A stretch of DNA of 64,000 bases, from positions 1-64,000 of the forward strand of contig NZ_JACRSO010000006.1 of NCBI RefSeq assembly GCF_014384745.1, given 5' to 3'. This document shows, in pieces, positions 16,559-25,283 of this stretch; position 1 is the first letter of the stretch; every line of letters begins with the position of its first letter. The notes below the pieces were generated by a model. The model ran no database searches. It saw only the letters and a program-made list of their open reading frames with translations, and was not told where the DNA came from. Position numbers and translations under genes: made by a program. The DNA is from Luoshenia tenuis (GTDB lineage: Bacteria > Bacillota > Clostridia > Christensenellales > GCA-900066905).

Positions 16559-18625
16559 TTGGGATTTCTGCCGGTAAGTAAAAAAGAAATGCGCGCGCTG
16601 GGCTGGGATGCGGTAGATTTTTGCCTGGTTACGGGCGATGCGTATGTAGACCACCCCACTTTTGCCAACGCGGTGATCGGTAGGGTGTTGGAAGATGCGG
16701 GGTTCAAGGTGGGCATCATCGCCCAGCCGGATTGGAAGGACGAGGCCGCGTACGGCGTATTTGGAGCGCCCAGGCTGGGATTTTTGGTAAGCGCGGGCAA
16801 CCTGGATTCCATGGTGAGCCACTATACCGTTGCCAAAAAGCCGCGGCGGGAGGATAGCTTTTCGCCGGGCGGCAAGGGCGGCAAGCGGCCGGACCGGGCC
16901 ACCCTGGTCTATTGTAACGGCATCCGCAAGGCGTTTGGGGAGGTGCCCATCGTCATCGGCGGGGTAGAGGCCAGCCTACGCCGTTTTGCCCACTATGATT
17001 ATTGGGATAACCGCATCCGCCGCAGCATTTTGGTGGATAGCGGGGCAGACCTGCTGGTCTACGGCATGGGCGAAGAGCAGATCGTAGCCATCGCCCGGGC
17101 GCTGGAGGCGGGCAAACGCGCCGCCGAGATACGGGATGTGCCGGGGACCTGCTTTATGGCCCGGGAGGACGAGCTGCCCGAGGGCATCACGATCCCCAGC
17201 TTTGAGCAGGTACATCAGAGCCGCGAAGAATTTGCGAAAGCGTTTATGGCGCAGTACCGGGAGCAGGATCCCGTGCGGGGCAAAGTGTTGATCCAAAAGC
17301 AGGATGCGCGCTATCTGATCCAGAATCCGCCGGCCATGCCGTTAAGCGGGAAGGCGCTGGATCGGGTGTACGAGCTGCCCTATGAGCGGCGTGCACACCC
17401 CAGTTATGAACCTATGGGCGGCGTGCCGGCGCTGGAAGAGGTGCAGTTTTCGCTGTGCTCCAGCAGGGGCTGCTTTGGCGGCTGCTCCTTTTGCGCGCTG
17501 ACCTTTCACCAGGGACGGATCGTAACGGCACGCAGCCATGAATCCCTGCTGCGGGAGGCACAGTTGATCACCCAAATGCCGGAGTTTAAGGGTTATATCC
17601 ACGATGTAGGCGGCCCCACGGCAAACTTCCGTGCGCCGGCCTGCCGTAAGCAGCTGGACAGGGGAACCTGCCCGGGCAAGCAATGTCTTTATCCCTCTCC
17701 CTGCAAACAGCTGCGGGCTGATCATAAGGACTATGTGGCGCTGCTGCGCAAGCTGCGGGAGCTGCCTGGCATTAAAAAGGTCTTTATCCGCTCCGGATTG
17801 CGGTTTGACTATATCATGGCGGACCGGGACGGCACCTTTATGAAGGAGCTGGTGGCCCACCACGTCAGCGGCCAACTAAAAGTTGCGCCCGAGCATATAT
17901 CCCCCTGGGTGCTGGAACGGATGGGAAAGCCCCCGCGGGAGGTGTACGACCGGTTTGTACAGCGTTACCAGGCGCTAAACCGCCAGATGGGTAAAAAGCA
18001 ATACCTGGTGCCCTATTTTATGAGCAGCCACCCGGGCAGCGACTTGAACGCCGCTATTGCCCTGGCGGAATACCTGCGGGACTCGGGCCAGCAGCCCGAA
18101 CAGGTGCAGGACTTTTATCCTACGCCGGGGACGCTTTCGACCTGTATGTACTATACGGGGCTGGACCCGCGGGATATGCAGCCGGTATACGTGCCCAAAT
18201 CCGCATCGGAAAAGGCCATGCAGCGGGCGCTGCTGCAGTATAAGAGCCCGCATAACTATTGGCTGGTGCGCAAGGCGTTAGAGCAGGCCGAGCGCATCGA
18301 CCTGATCGGCAGCGGCAAGCGCTGCCTGATCGGAGAGCGGCCGCCGCGTACGGGAGAGGGCACAGCCCGCCGCACCGAAGGGCAGAAGGGCGGCGGTGGG
18401 AAAAGGCCCCCGCAGGAACGCGCGCAGCCAAGCGGCCCGCGCAGCGGAATAAAGGCGGGGAGCGGGCGGAACGCGCCCAAGCGGGACGAAGGACCAAGAC
18501 GGAGTGGAAAGCTGCACCAGGAGCAGGCCCACGGAAGAGGCGGAAAGGCGCGAACGGGCGGGCCGAAAAAGGCGGCGGGTACACCGCGTAAACCGGCCGC
18601 GGGAAGAGGACGCAAAAGGGGTTAA
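16559..18625 (+). CDS. YgiQ family radical SAM protein
   Basis: A 688-residue radical SAM enzyme of the YgiQ/UPF0313 family, reaction unknown. The 4Fe-4S motif is C305-x3-C309-x2-C312 (CFGGCSFC). The N-terminal domain starts FLPVSKKEMRALGWDAVDF and carries VIGGVEASLRRFAHYDYWD; the C-terminal part has PGTLSTCMYYTGLDP. The TTG at 16559 is chosen because TAGGAGGT lies 4 bases upstream and the family begins at this point. The last ~95 residues are an Arg/Lys/Gly-rich disordered tail, probably nucleic-acid-binding. Confidence 0.9.
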   Translation: MGFLPVSKKEMRALGWDAVDFCLVTGDAYVDHPTFANAVIGRVLEDAGFKVGIIAQPDWKDEAAYGVFGAPRLGFLVSAGNLDSMVSHYTVAKKPRREDSFSPGGKGGKRPDRATLVYCNGIRKAFGEVPIVIGGVEASLRRFAHYDYWDNRIRRSILVDSGADLLVYGMGEEQIVAIARALEAGKRAAEIRDVPGTCFMAREDELPEGITIPSFEQVHQSREEFAKAFMAQYREQDPVRGKVLIQKQDARYLIQNPPAMPLSGKALDRVYELPYERRAHPSYEPMGGVPALEEVQFSLCSSRGCFGGCSFCALTFHQGRIVTARSHESLLREAQLITQMPEFKGYIHDVGGPTANFRAPACRKQLDRGTCPGKQCLYPSPCKQLRADHKDYVALLRKLRELPGIKKVFIRSGLRFDYIMADRDGTFMKELVAHHVSGQLKVAPEHISPWVLERMGKPPREVYDRFVQRYQALNRQMGKKQYLVPYFMSSHPGSDLNAAIALAEYLRDSGQQPEQVQDFYPTPGTLSTCMYYTGLDPRDMQPVYVPKSASEKAMQRALLQYKSPHNYWLVRKALEQAERIDLIGSGKRCLIGERPPRTGEGTARRTEGQKGGGGKRPPQERAQPSGPRSGIKAGSGRNAPKRDEGPRRSGKLHQEQAHGRGGKARTGGPKKAAGTPRKPAAGRGRKRG

Positions 18626-18676
18626 AACCCTTGACCGGGGCTGGATTGCGCAATCCATGCAGACCCTTGACATTCC

Positions 18677-18705
18677 TTGCTTTTTGAAACCAAATGTGAT
18701 AAGAT
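18677..18705 (+). promoter_or_regulatory. Probable promoter of tig
   Basis: TTGCTT (18677-18682) and TAAGAT (18700-18705) with a 17-bp spacer; a TTGACA at 18667 is too far from any -10. The start would lie about 117 bases before tig. Confidence 0.45.
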
Positions 18706-18828
18706 AATTTGGATTATGAAAAGGCTGTGGGAAAGTATGCCGTTTTGCGGCTGGATCGCCCGCTGCCCAAAGATAAAAAACGAATCATGAACATGCGCTA
18801 ATTTCGCATATGAGGAGGAGCAGAAGGC

Positions 18829-20100
18829 ATGAATTGCACGATGGAAAAACTGGAGAAGGACCAGGTTCGCCTGACGATCGAGGTGGATGCGGAGCAGTTT
18901 GAAAAAGGGATCGTAGCTGCGTACCGTAAAATGGTGAAGAGCATGAACATCCCGGGCTTCCGCAAGGGCAAAGCCCCCCGTAAGGTGATTGAGCAGTTCT
19001 ATGGCCCCGCCATTTTCTACGAAGAGGCGTTTAAAGAGGTCTATCCCGATGCGTATGAAAAGGCCATTGAGGATAACGACCTGCAGCCGGTGGATTATCC
19101 CGAGGTGGATATTACCGATATCGGCGGCGATGGGGTAAAGTTCACCGCTACGGTGCAGCTGAAACCTACCGTAACTTTAGGCGATTATAAAGGTATAAAA
19201 GTGGACCGGCCCGAGTACACTGTGACCGATGAGGATGTGCAGGCCGAAGTGGATCGCGCCCTGGAGCGCAGCGCCCGCTGGATCGCGGTGGAAGACCGTC
19301 CGGTGCAAGATGGCGACCGGGTGACGTTGGACTATGCCGGCACGGTGGATGGCGTGGCCTTTGAGGGCGGCACGGCCGAGGGGCAGACGCTGAACATCGG
19401 CTCGGGCATGTTTATCCCCGGCTTTGAAGAGCAGATGGTGGGCATGAATCCCGGCGAGGAAAAGGACCTGAACGTGAAGTTCCCCGAGGAGTACCAGGCC
19501 AAGGAGCTGGCGGGCAAGGATGCGGTTTTCCATGTAAAGCTGCACGACATTAAGGAGAAAGAGCTGCCCGAGCTGGATGATGAGTTTGCAAAAGATGTGA
19601 GCGAATTTGATACGCTGGATGAGTATAAAGCCGATATTCGGGCTAAACTGGAAGAGCAGAACAAGCAGCGCGCGGATGCGGAGTACGAAAACGCCCTGAT
19701 CGAGAAGATCGCCCAGAACGCCACCGTGGAGATCCCGCAGGTGATGATCGAGCGCCAGATCGACAACATGATGCGCGAGTTTGAGATGCGCCTGATGTAC
19801 CAGGGCCTGCGGCTGGACGACTACTTTACCATTACCGGTTCCAAGGCGGAGGACGCCCGTGCGGAATTTGCCAAGGATGCCGATACCCGCGTGAAGGTGC
19901 AGCTGGTGCTGGAGGCAATCCAGGAGGCCGAGAAGATCGAGGCCACCCCGGAGGAGCTGGATGCGGAGATCGCCAAAATGGCCGAACAGGCCAACAAACC
20001 CGTTGAAGAGTACCGCGCATCCCTGCAGCCGCAAGATATGGCGTACCTGACGGATATGATCGTGATGCGCAAGACCGTGGCCCTGCTCAAGGGCGAATAA
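18829..20100 (+). CDS. tig: Trigger factor
   Basis: A 423-residue ribosome-bound chaperone with peptidyl-prolyl isomerase activity. The N-terminal ribosome-binding domain carries the signature GFRKGKAPR (near residues 44-52). The FKBP-type PPIase domain is at about residues 150-245 (DGDRVTLDYAGTVDG, GFEEQMVGM), followed by the helical C-terminal chaperone domain. Length matches the family. It begins the tig-clpP-clpX-lon-engB run, common in Firmicutes, that couples folding and proteolysis. Confidence 0.96.
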   Translation: MNCTMEKLEKDQVRLTIEVDAEQFEKGIVAAYRKMVKSMNIPGFRKGKAPRKVIEQFYGPAIFYEEAFKEVYPDAYEKAIEDNDLQPVDYPEVDITDIGGDGVKFTATVQLKPTVTLGDYKGIKVDRPEYTVTDEDVQAEVDRALERSARWIAVEDRPVQDGDRVTLDYAGTVDGVAFEGGTAEGQTLNIGSGMFIPGFEEQMVGMNPGEEKDLNVKFPEEYQAKELAGKDAVFHVKLHDIKEKELPELDDEFAKDVSEFDTLDEYKADIRAKLEEQNKQRADAEYENALIEKIAQNATVEIPQVMIERQIDNMMREFEMRLMYQGLRLDDYFTITGSKAEDARAEFAKDADTRVKVQLVLEAIQEAEKIEATPEELDAEIAKMAEQANKPVEEYRASLQPQDMAYLTDMIVMRKTVALLKGE

Positions 20101-20138
20101 GACGTGAAGAGCAATCCTCACGAAAGGAGGCATTTTTG

Positions 20139-20723
20139 ATGAATTTAGTCCCTATGGTCATTGAACAAACCAATCGTGGTGAACGTTCATATGATATTTA
20201 TAGCCGGTTGCTGAAGGATCGCATCATCTTTCTGGATGGCGAGATCAACGACACCACGGCAAACCTGGTGGTGGCGCAGCTGCTGTTTTTAGAGGCGGAC
20301 GACCCGGAAAAGGACGTGATGCTTTATATCAACAGCCCCGGCGGCTCGGTTTCTGCAGGCATGGCCATTTACGATACCATGCAGTACATTCGTCCCGATG
20401 TCTCCACCATCTGCGTTGGATTGGCCGCCTCGATGGGGGCTTTCCTGCTGGCAGCAGGGGTAAAGGGCAAGCGCAAGTGCCTGCCCAACAGCGAGATCAT
20501 GATCCACCAGCCCTTAGGCGGCGCCAAGGGGCAGGCGACGGATATCGCCATCCAGGCCGAGCAGATCTTGAGGATCAAACGCAAGATGAACGAGATCCTT
20601 TCCGCCCGTACCGGCCAGCCGCTTGAAAAACTGGCCCAAGACGTGGAACGCGACTATTACATGACGGCGGAGCAGGCCAAGGAATACGGCCTGGTGGACG
20701 AGATCATCAAACCGCGCCGGTAA
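20139..20723 (+). CDS. clpP: ATP-dependent Clp protease proteolytic subunit
   Basis: A 194-residue serine peptidase that forms the tetradecameric proteolytic chamber used by ClpX. The catalytic triad is S98 (GLAASMGAFL), H123 (MIHQPLGG) and D172 (ERDYY). The ATG at 20139 follows AAAGGAGG by 8 bases and is preferred to the adjacent TTG at 20136. It lies 38 bases after tig and 29 bases before clpX, so the three are probably one transcript. Confidence 0.96.
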   Translation: MNLVPMVIEQTNRGERSYDIYSRLLKDRIIFLDGEINDTTANLVVAQLLFLEADDPEKDVMLYINSPGGSVSAGMAIYDTMQYIRPDVSTICVGLAASMGAFLLAAGVKGKRKCLPNSEIMIHQPLGGAKGQATDIAIQAEQILRIKRKMNEILSARTGQPLEKLAQDVERDYYMTAEQAKEYGLVDEIIKPRR

Positions 20724-20752
20724 GGTGCGAATCAAAGAAAAGGAAGCAGAAA

Positions 20753-22045
20753 ATGACCAAATACGATGAACCCAAGGCGGTAAAATGCTCCTTTTGCGGA
20801 AAGACCCAGGAACAGGTCCGCCGGTTGGTTGCGGGCCCGGGCGTCTACATCTGCGACGAATGCATTGAGCTTTGCCAGGAGATTATCGAAGAGGAATATA
20901 CCCATTCTGCCGATATCGATTGGCAGGACGTGCCAAAACCCATCGAGATCAAGACCATTCTGGACGAATATGTGGTTGGCCAGGAGCGGGCCAAAAAAGC
21001 GCTGGCCGTTGCGGTATATAACCACTATAAGCGTGTGAACGCCGGCGCCGAAAAGAGCGAAGAAGAGGTAGAGCTCACCAAGAGCAATATTCTGATGCTG
21101 GGCCCCACGGGCTGCGGCAAGACCTATCTGGCCCAGACGCTGGCGCGCATTTTAAACGTGCCCTTTGCCATTGCGGACGCCACCTCGCTGACCGAGGCGG
21201 GCTACGTGGGCGAGGATGTGGAGAATATCCTGCTCAAGCTCATTCAGGCGGCGGATTACGATGTGGAAAAGGCAGAGCGCGGTATTATCTATATCGATGA
21301 GATCGATAAGATCGCCCGCAAGAGCGAAAACCCCTCGATTACCCGGGATGTATCCGGCGAGGGCGTACAGCAGGCGCTGCTGAAGATCCTCGAGGGTACG
21401 GTTGCCAGCGTGCCGCCGCAGGGCGGGCGCAAGCATCCCCATCAGGAGTTTATCCAGATCGATACCTCCAATATCCTGTTCATCTGCGGCGGCGCGTTTG
21501 ACGGGATCGAGCGCATCATCGAAAACCGCACGGGGAAAAACACCATGGGCTTTGGCGCTGAGATGATGAGCAGCAACAAAACCGAACTGGGCAAGGTGCT
21601 GGAAAAGATGCTGCCCGAGGATCTGCTCAAGTTTGGGCTGATTCCCGAGTTCGTGGGACGTCTGCCCGTGATCGTGACGCTGAACGCGCTGGATGAAGAA
21701 GCGCTGATGAATATTTTGACCGAGCCGAAGAACGCGCTGGTCAAACAGTATAAGCGCCTGTTTGAGATGGACGGCGTGGATCTTGAGTTTGAAAGCGGCG
21801 CGCTGCGCGCCGTGGCCCAAAAGGCGATGAAGCGCAAGACCGGCGCGCGCGGATTGCGCGCGATCCTAGAAGAGGCGATGCTGGGCGTGATGTACGATAT
21901 TCCCTCCCGAGAGGATATTGAAAAGTGCATCATTACCGAAGCCAGCATTGTGGATGCGGAGCAGCCGCTGATGGTGGTGGCCGATAAACCCGCGTTGCCC
22001 GAGGCTAAGGAGGGTGAGAGCGCCACAGCAGGCGAAAGCGCCTAA
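20753..22045 (+). CDS. clpX: ATP-dependent Clp protease ATP-binding subunit ClpX
   Basis: A 430-residue AAA+ unfoldase that feeds substrates to ClpP. The N-terminal four-cysteine zinc finger is C12, C15, C34 and C37. Walker A GPTGCGKT is near residues 115-122, and Walker B IIYIDEIDKIA near 180. The IGF-type ClpP-binding loop is represented by LIPEFVGRLP nearby. The C-terminus ends in an acidic/alanine-rich tail. A strong terminator follows. Confidence 0.96.
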   Translation: MTKYDEPKAVKCSFCGKTQEQVRRLVAGPGVYICDECIELCQEIIEEEYTHSADIDWQDVPKPIEIKTILDEYVVGQERAKKALAVAVYNHYKRVNAGAEKSEEEVELTKSNILMLGPTGCGKTYLAQTLARILNVPFAIADATSLTEAGYVGEDVENILLKLIQAADYDVEKAERGIIYIDEIDKIARKSENPSITRDVSGEGVQQALLKILEGTVASVPPQGGRKHPHQEFIQIDTSNILFICGGAFDGIERIIENRTGKNTMGFGAEMMSSNKTELGKVLEKMLPEDLLKFGLIPEFVGRLPVIVTLNALDEEALMNILTEPKNALVKQYKRLFEMDGVDLEFESGALRAVAQKAMKRKTGARGLRAILEEAMLGVMYDIPSREDIEKCIITEASIVDAEQPLMVVADKPALPEAKEGESATAGESA

Positions 22046-22062
22046 AGCAAAAGCAAATATGG

Positions 22063-22093
22063 ACCGGCTCTGATCGTCAGGGCCGGTTTTTTG
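22063..22093 (+). terminator. Terminator after clpX
   Basis: ACCGGCTCTGA-TCG-TCAGGGCCGGT (22063-22087), an 11-bp stem with one G-U pair, followed by TTTTTTG. Confidence 0.9.
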
Positions 22094-22194
22094 CTGCATA
22101 AAATAGCGCAGCCATAGAAGGGGAAGGGGCCAGGGGTAAGCGAATATTGGCTGTGCTGGCGAAAATTACATGGGCCTGCATCGCCAGGCGCAGG

Positions 22195-22224
22195 TTGCAA
22201 AGGGGCCTTTTGACAGGGTATAAT
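22195..22224 (+). promoter_or_regulatory. Promoter of lon-engB
   Basis: TTGCAA (22195-22200) and a perfect TATAAT (22219-22224) with an 18-bp spacer. It shows that an upstream in-frame start for lon is not used. Confidence 0.65.
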
Positions 22225-22284
22225 GGTGAAAGCGCAGCCGGGCGGATTCAGCGCGGCTGGGTATTGGAGGTGCTTTTAGGCTGC

Positions 22285-24609
22285 ATGCAGAATTTTAATG
22301 TAAATAATATGCCGATGCTGGCGCTTCGGGGATTGATGATCTTCCCGCACATGGTGCTGAATTTTGACGTGGGGCGGGATAAATCCATCGCCGCGCTGGA
22401 GGCGGCCATGCTGGAGGATCAATCGATCTATCTGGCCATGCAAAAGGACATCAAGGACGAGGATCCTGCCCCCGACCAGATCCATTCGATTGGTACGGTG
22501 GCTAAGATCAAACAGATCCTCAAGATGCCCGGCGACGTGGTGCGGGTGATGGTGGAGGGCGTATGCCGCGCCCGCGCGATCCAATTCGTGGAAACCGAGC
22601 CCTTTTTGCGGGTGGAGCTGGAGATCTATGAGGATGTGGAGGGGGAGCCGGATATCCAGCGCCAGGCCATGATGCGCCTGCTGTGCGACCGGTTTGCCGA
22701 ATTTGTCTCGGCGGGGGGCAAGGCCTCGGCCGAAACGGTGGAAACGCTGCGCGAGATCGAAAGCGCGGGACAGCTGGCTGACGTGATCGCAGCCAGTACC
22801 GTTGCGCGCCTGGAACAGCGCCAGGACGTATTGGAGGCGCTGGATATCGACCTGCGTATGGAGCGGGTTTATGAGTACATGCAGCGGGAACTGGAACTGC
22901 TGCGCCTGGAGCAGCGTGTCCAATCCCGAATGAAGCGGCAGATCGATAAAAACCAGAAGGAATTTTATCTCCGCGAACAGATCAAGGCGATCCGCAAAGA
23001 GCTGGGCGAAAACGAGAGCGAGCAGACCGATGAGCTCGCCGAGCGCGCCCGAAAGATGGCGCTGCCCCAAGAGGTGCGCGAAAAGGTGGATAAGGAGCTG
23101 GGCCGCCTGGGCCGCATGGCGCCGGGCACCCCGGAGATCAGCCAATTGCAGACCTATATCGAGTGGGTGCTGGATCTGCCTTGGGGCGTATATACGGACG
23201 ACGATATCCGCCTGCAAAAGGCGCAAAAGGTGTTGGACGCCGAGCATTACGGCCTGCAAAAGGTAAAGGAGCGGATCGTGGAGCATCTGGCCGTGCACCA
23301 GCTGACCCGTAGCGTCAAAGGGCCGATCCTGTGCTTTGCCGGCCCTCCGGGGGTGGGTAAGACCTCCATCGCACGCAGCATCGCCCATGCGATGAACCGT
23401 AAGTTCGTGCGTATTTCGCTGGGCGGTACGCGGGATGAGGCGGATATCCGCGGGCACCGGCGCACCTATATCGGCGCAATTCCCGGCCGCATCATCACGG
23501 GGATGAAGCAGAGCGGCTCTATGAATCCGGTATTTTTGCTGGATGAGGTGGACAAGCTGGGGCACGATATGCGGGGTGATCCGGCGGCGGCGTTGCTGGA
23601 AGTGCTGGATGCCGAGCAGAATAGCGCATTTCGGGATCACTATTTGGAGGTGGCCTTCGACCTGTCGCAGGTGCTGTTTTTGACCACGGCCAACGATATC
23701 GGGGCGATCCCGGGACCACTGCGGGATCGAATGGAGATCATCAATTTGCCGGGCTATACCGTTGAGGATAAGGTGCAGATCGCTAAAAAGCACCTGCTGC
23801 CCAAGCAGATGGAGGCCCATGGGCTGCAAAAGGATATGCTGCACATCGCCCCGGCGGTACTGCGCGCCATTGCCGACGATTATACCCGGGAGGCGGGTGT
23901 GCGGCAGATGGAACGGCAGCTGGCAGCGGTTTGCCGCAAGGCCGCGCGCAAGATCGCCGCAGGCGAGTCGGAAAGCGTTACGCTGCGCAAAAAGGATCTG
24001 GAGGAATACCTGGGCAAGCCGGTATTCAAGCGCCAGGAGCTGACGGGCGAGCGCCTGCCTGGATTGGTGACCGGTCTGGCCTGGACCAGCTATGGCGGCG
24101 ATACGCTGCCCATTGAGGTGGCCGCCATGAAGGGGACGGGCGCCGTGGAGCTGACCGGGCAGCTGGGCGACGTGATGAAGGAATCCGCCCATGCCGCCAT
24201 CAGCTATATTCGTACCATTGGCCCGGCGATAAAAATACCGGATGAATTCCCCAAGGGGATGGATCTGCACATCCACATTCCCGAAGGAGCTATCCCGAAA
24301 GATGGGCCTTCGGCGGGCATCTCAATGGCGACGGCGATCGTCAGCGCGTTGACCGGGCGCCCGGTGCGGGAGCATCTGGCCATGACGGGCGAGATCACGC
24401 TGCTAGGACGGGTGTTGGCGGTGGGCGGTATCCGCGAAAAGGTGATGGCGGCCTATGCCCAGGGCGTGCGGGAGATCATCATGCCGGCGGAGAACCGCGC
24501 GGATATCGAGGAGGTGCCCCAGAGCATCCGCGATAAAATGACCTTCCACTTCGTGGAGCACTTCCGCCAGGTTTTGGACCTGGTGTTTACCAAAGCAAAA
24601 GGAGAGTAG
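22285..24609 (+). CDS. lon: ATP-dependent protease Lon
   Basis: A 774-residue LonA. The N-terminal substrate-binding domain (MPMLALRGLMIFPHMVLNFD) is followed by a coiled linker. The AAA+ module has Walker A GPPGVGKT (353-360) and VFLLDEVDKLG. The C-terminal protease has the Ser-Lys dyad S676 (DGPSAGIS) and K719 (GGIREKVMAA). The ATG at 22285 is chosen because a promoter lies inside the longer frame and GGAGG stands 14 bases upstream. engB starts 1 base after the stop. Confidence 0.95.
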   Translation: MQNFNVNNMPMLALRGLMIFPHMVLNFDVGRDKSIAALEAAMLEDQSIYLAMQKDIKDEDPAPDQIHSIGTVAKIKQILKMPGDVVRVMVEGVCRARAIQFVETEPFLRVELEIYEDVEGEPDIQRQAMMRLLCDRFAEFVSAGGKASAETVETLREIESAGQLADVIAASTVARLEQRQDVLEALDIDLRMERVYEYMQRELELLRLEQRVQSRMKRQIDKNQKEFYLREQIKAIRKELGENESEQTDELAERARKMALPQEVREKVDKELGRLGRMAPGTPEISQLQTYIEWVLDLPWGVYTDDDIRLQKAQKVLDAEHYGLQKVKERIVEHLAVHQLTRSVKGPILCFAGPPGVGKTSIARSIAHAMNRKFVRISLGGTRDEADIRGHRRTYIGAIPGRIITGMKQSGSMNPVFLLDEVDKLGHDMRGDPAAALLEVLDAEQNSAFRDHYLEVAFDLSQVLFLTTANDIGAIPGPLRDRMEIINLPGYTVEDKVQIAKKHLLPKQMEAHGLQKDMLHIAPAVLRAIADDYTREAGVRQMERQLAAVCRKAARKIAAGESESVTLRKKDLEEYLGKPVFKRQELTGERLPGLVTGLAWTSYGGDTLPIEVAAMKGTGAVELTGQLGDVMKESAHAAISYIRTIGPAIKIPDEFPKGMDLHIHIPEGAIPKDGPSAGISMATAIVSALTGRPVREHLAMTGEITLLGRVLAVGGIREKVMAAYAQGVREIIMPAENRADIEEVPQSIRDKMTFHFVEHFRQVLDLVFTKAKGE

Positions 24610-24610
24610 G

Positions 24611-25243
24611 ATGCTGCAGATCAAAAAATCCAGCTTCATTACCAGCGCCAAGGGCGCGGAGGGGATCCCCAAGGGCTTCCCGGAGATCGCGATTGCCGGA
24701 AAGTCCAACGTGGGCAAGAGCTCGTTTATCAACTATATGGCCAACAACTATAAGCTGGCCCGGGTCAGCGGGCAGCCGGGCAAGACGCGCATGCTCAACG
24801 TTTACCGCTTTAACGATGCGTTCCAGCTGGTGGATCTGCCGGGATATGGCTACGCCGCGGTATCTAAGGGCGAGGTCAAATCCTGGGCGGGCATGGTGGA
24901 GGGATACTTTATGTACTCGCATAACCTGCGCCATGTGTTCTTGCTGGTGGATATCCGCCACCGCCCGGGCGAGCACGATAAGATGATCGCCCAGTTTCTC
25001 CAGCAGTATCAGATACCCCATACCGTGCTGGCTACCAAGTGCGATAAGATCCCCAAACGGGATTGGAAGAAAAAGTGTATGGACATCGCTTTTGACCTGC
25101 GCCAGGACTTTGCGGACGATATCATACCGGTATCGGCGCAAAACAAGATCGGCCGCGATCAGGTTTTGGGGCGGATCGCTGCGGTGCTTGCCGAGCCGGT
25201 GGAGGTCTTTACAGGCGAGGGCGACGCGCAGCTTGAACCGTAA
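24611..25243 (+). CDS. engB: Ribosome biogenesis GTP-binding protein YsxC/EngB
   Basis: A 210-residue TrmE-Era-EngA-type GTPase needed for 50S subunit assembly. G-motifs: G1 GKSNVGKSS (near residues 34-42), G3 DLPGYG (near 77-82), G4 TKCD (near 141-144) and G5 VSAQNK (near 175). It is translationally coupled to lon, as in Bacillus (lonA-ysxC). A histidine kinase gene begins 40 bases downstream without a visible terminator. Confidence 0.94.
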   Translation: MLQIKKSSFITSAKGAEGIPKGFPEIAIAGKSNVGKSSFINYMANNYKLARVSGQPGKTRMLNVYRFNDAFQLVDLPGYGYAAVSKGEVKSWAGMVEGYFMYSHNLRHVFLLVDIRHRPGEHDKMIAQFLQQYQIPHTVLATKCDKIPKRDWKKKCMDIAFDLRQDFADDIIPVSAQNKIGRDQVLGRIAAVLAEPVEVFTGEGDAQLEP

Positions 25244-25283
25244 GATAAGCGGCATAACGGGATGAGGGGAGGCCGTACAAAAG

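Noticed and set aside
15605..16822. 405-codon minus-strand frame across the clpB 3' end and YgiQ start
   Set aside because: It runs antisense to two conserved genes and through a terminator.
22147..22284. Longer Lon with an extra 46 residues
   Set aside because: The extension contains the lon promoter, and the family begins near the ATG at 22285.
22276..24276. Long open frame on the minus strand inside lon (666 codons)
   Set aside because: It is antisense to a clearly conserved Lon protease, has no family features, and arises from GC-rich codon bias.
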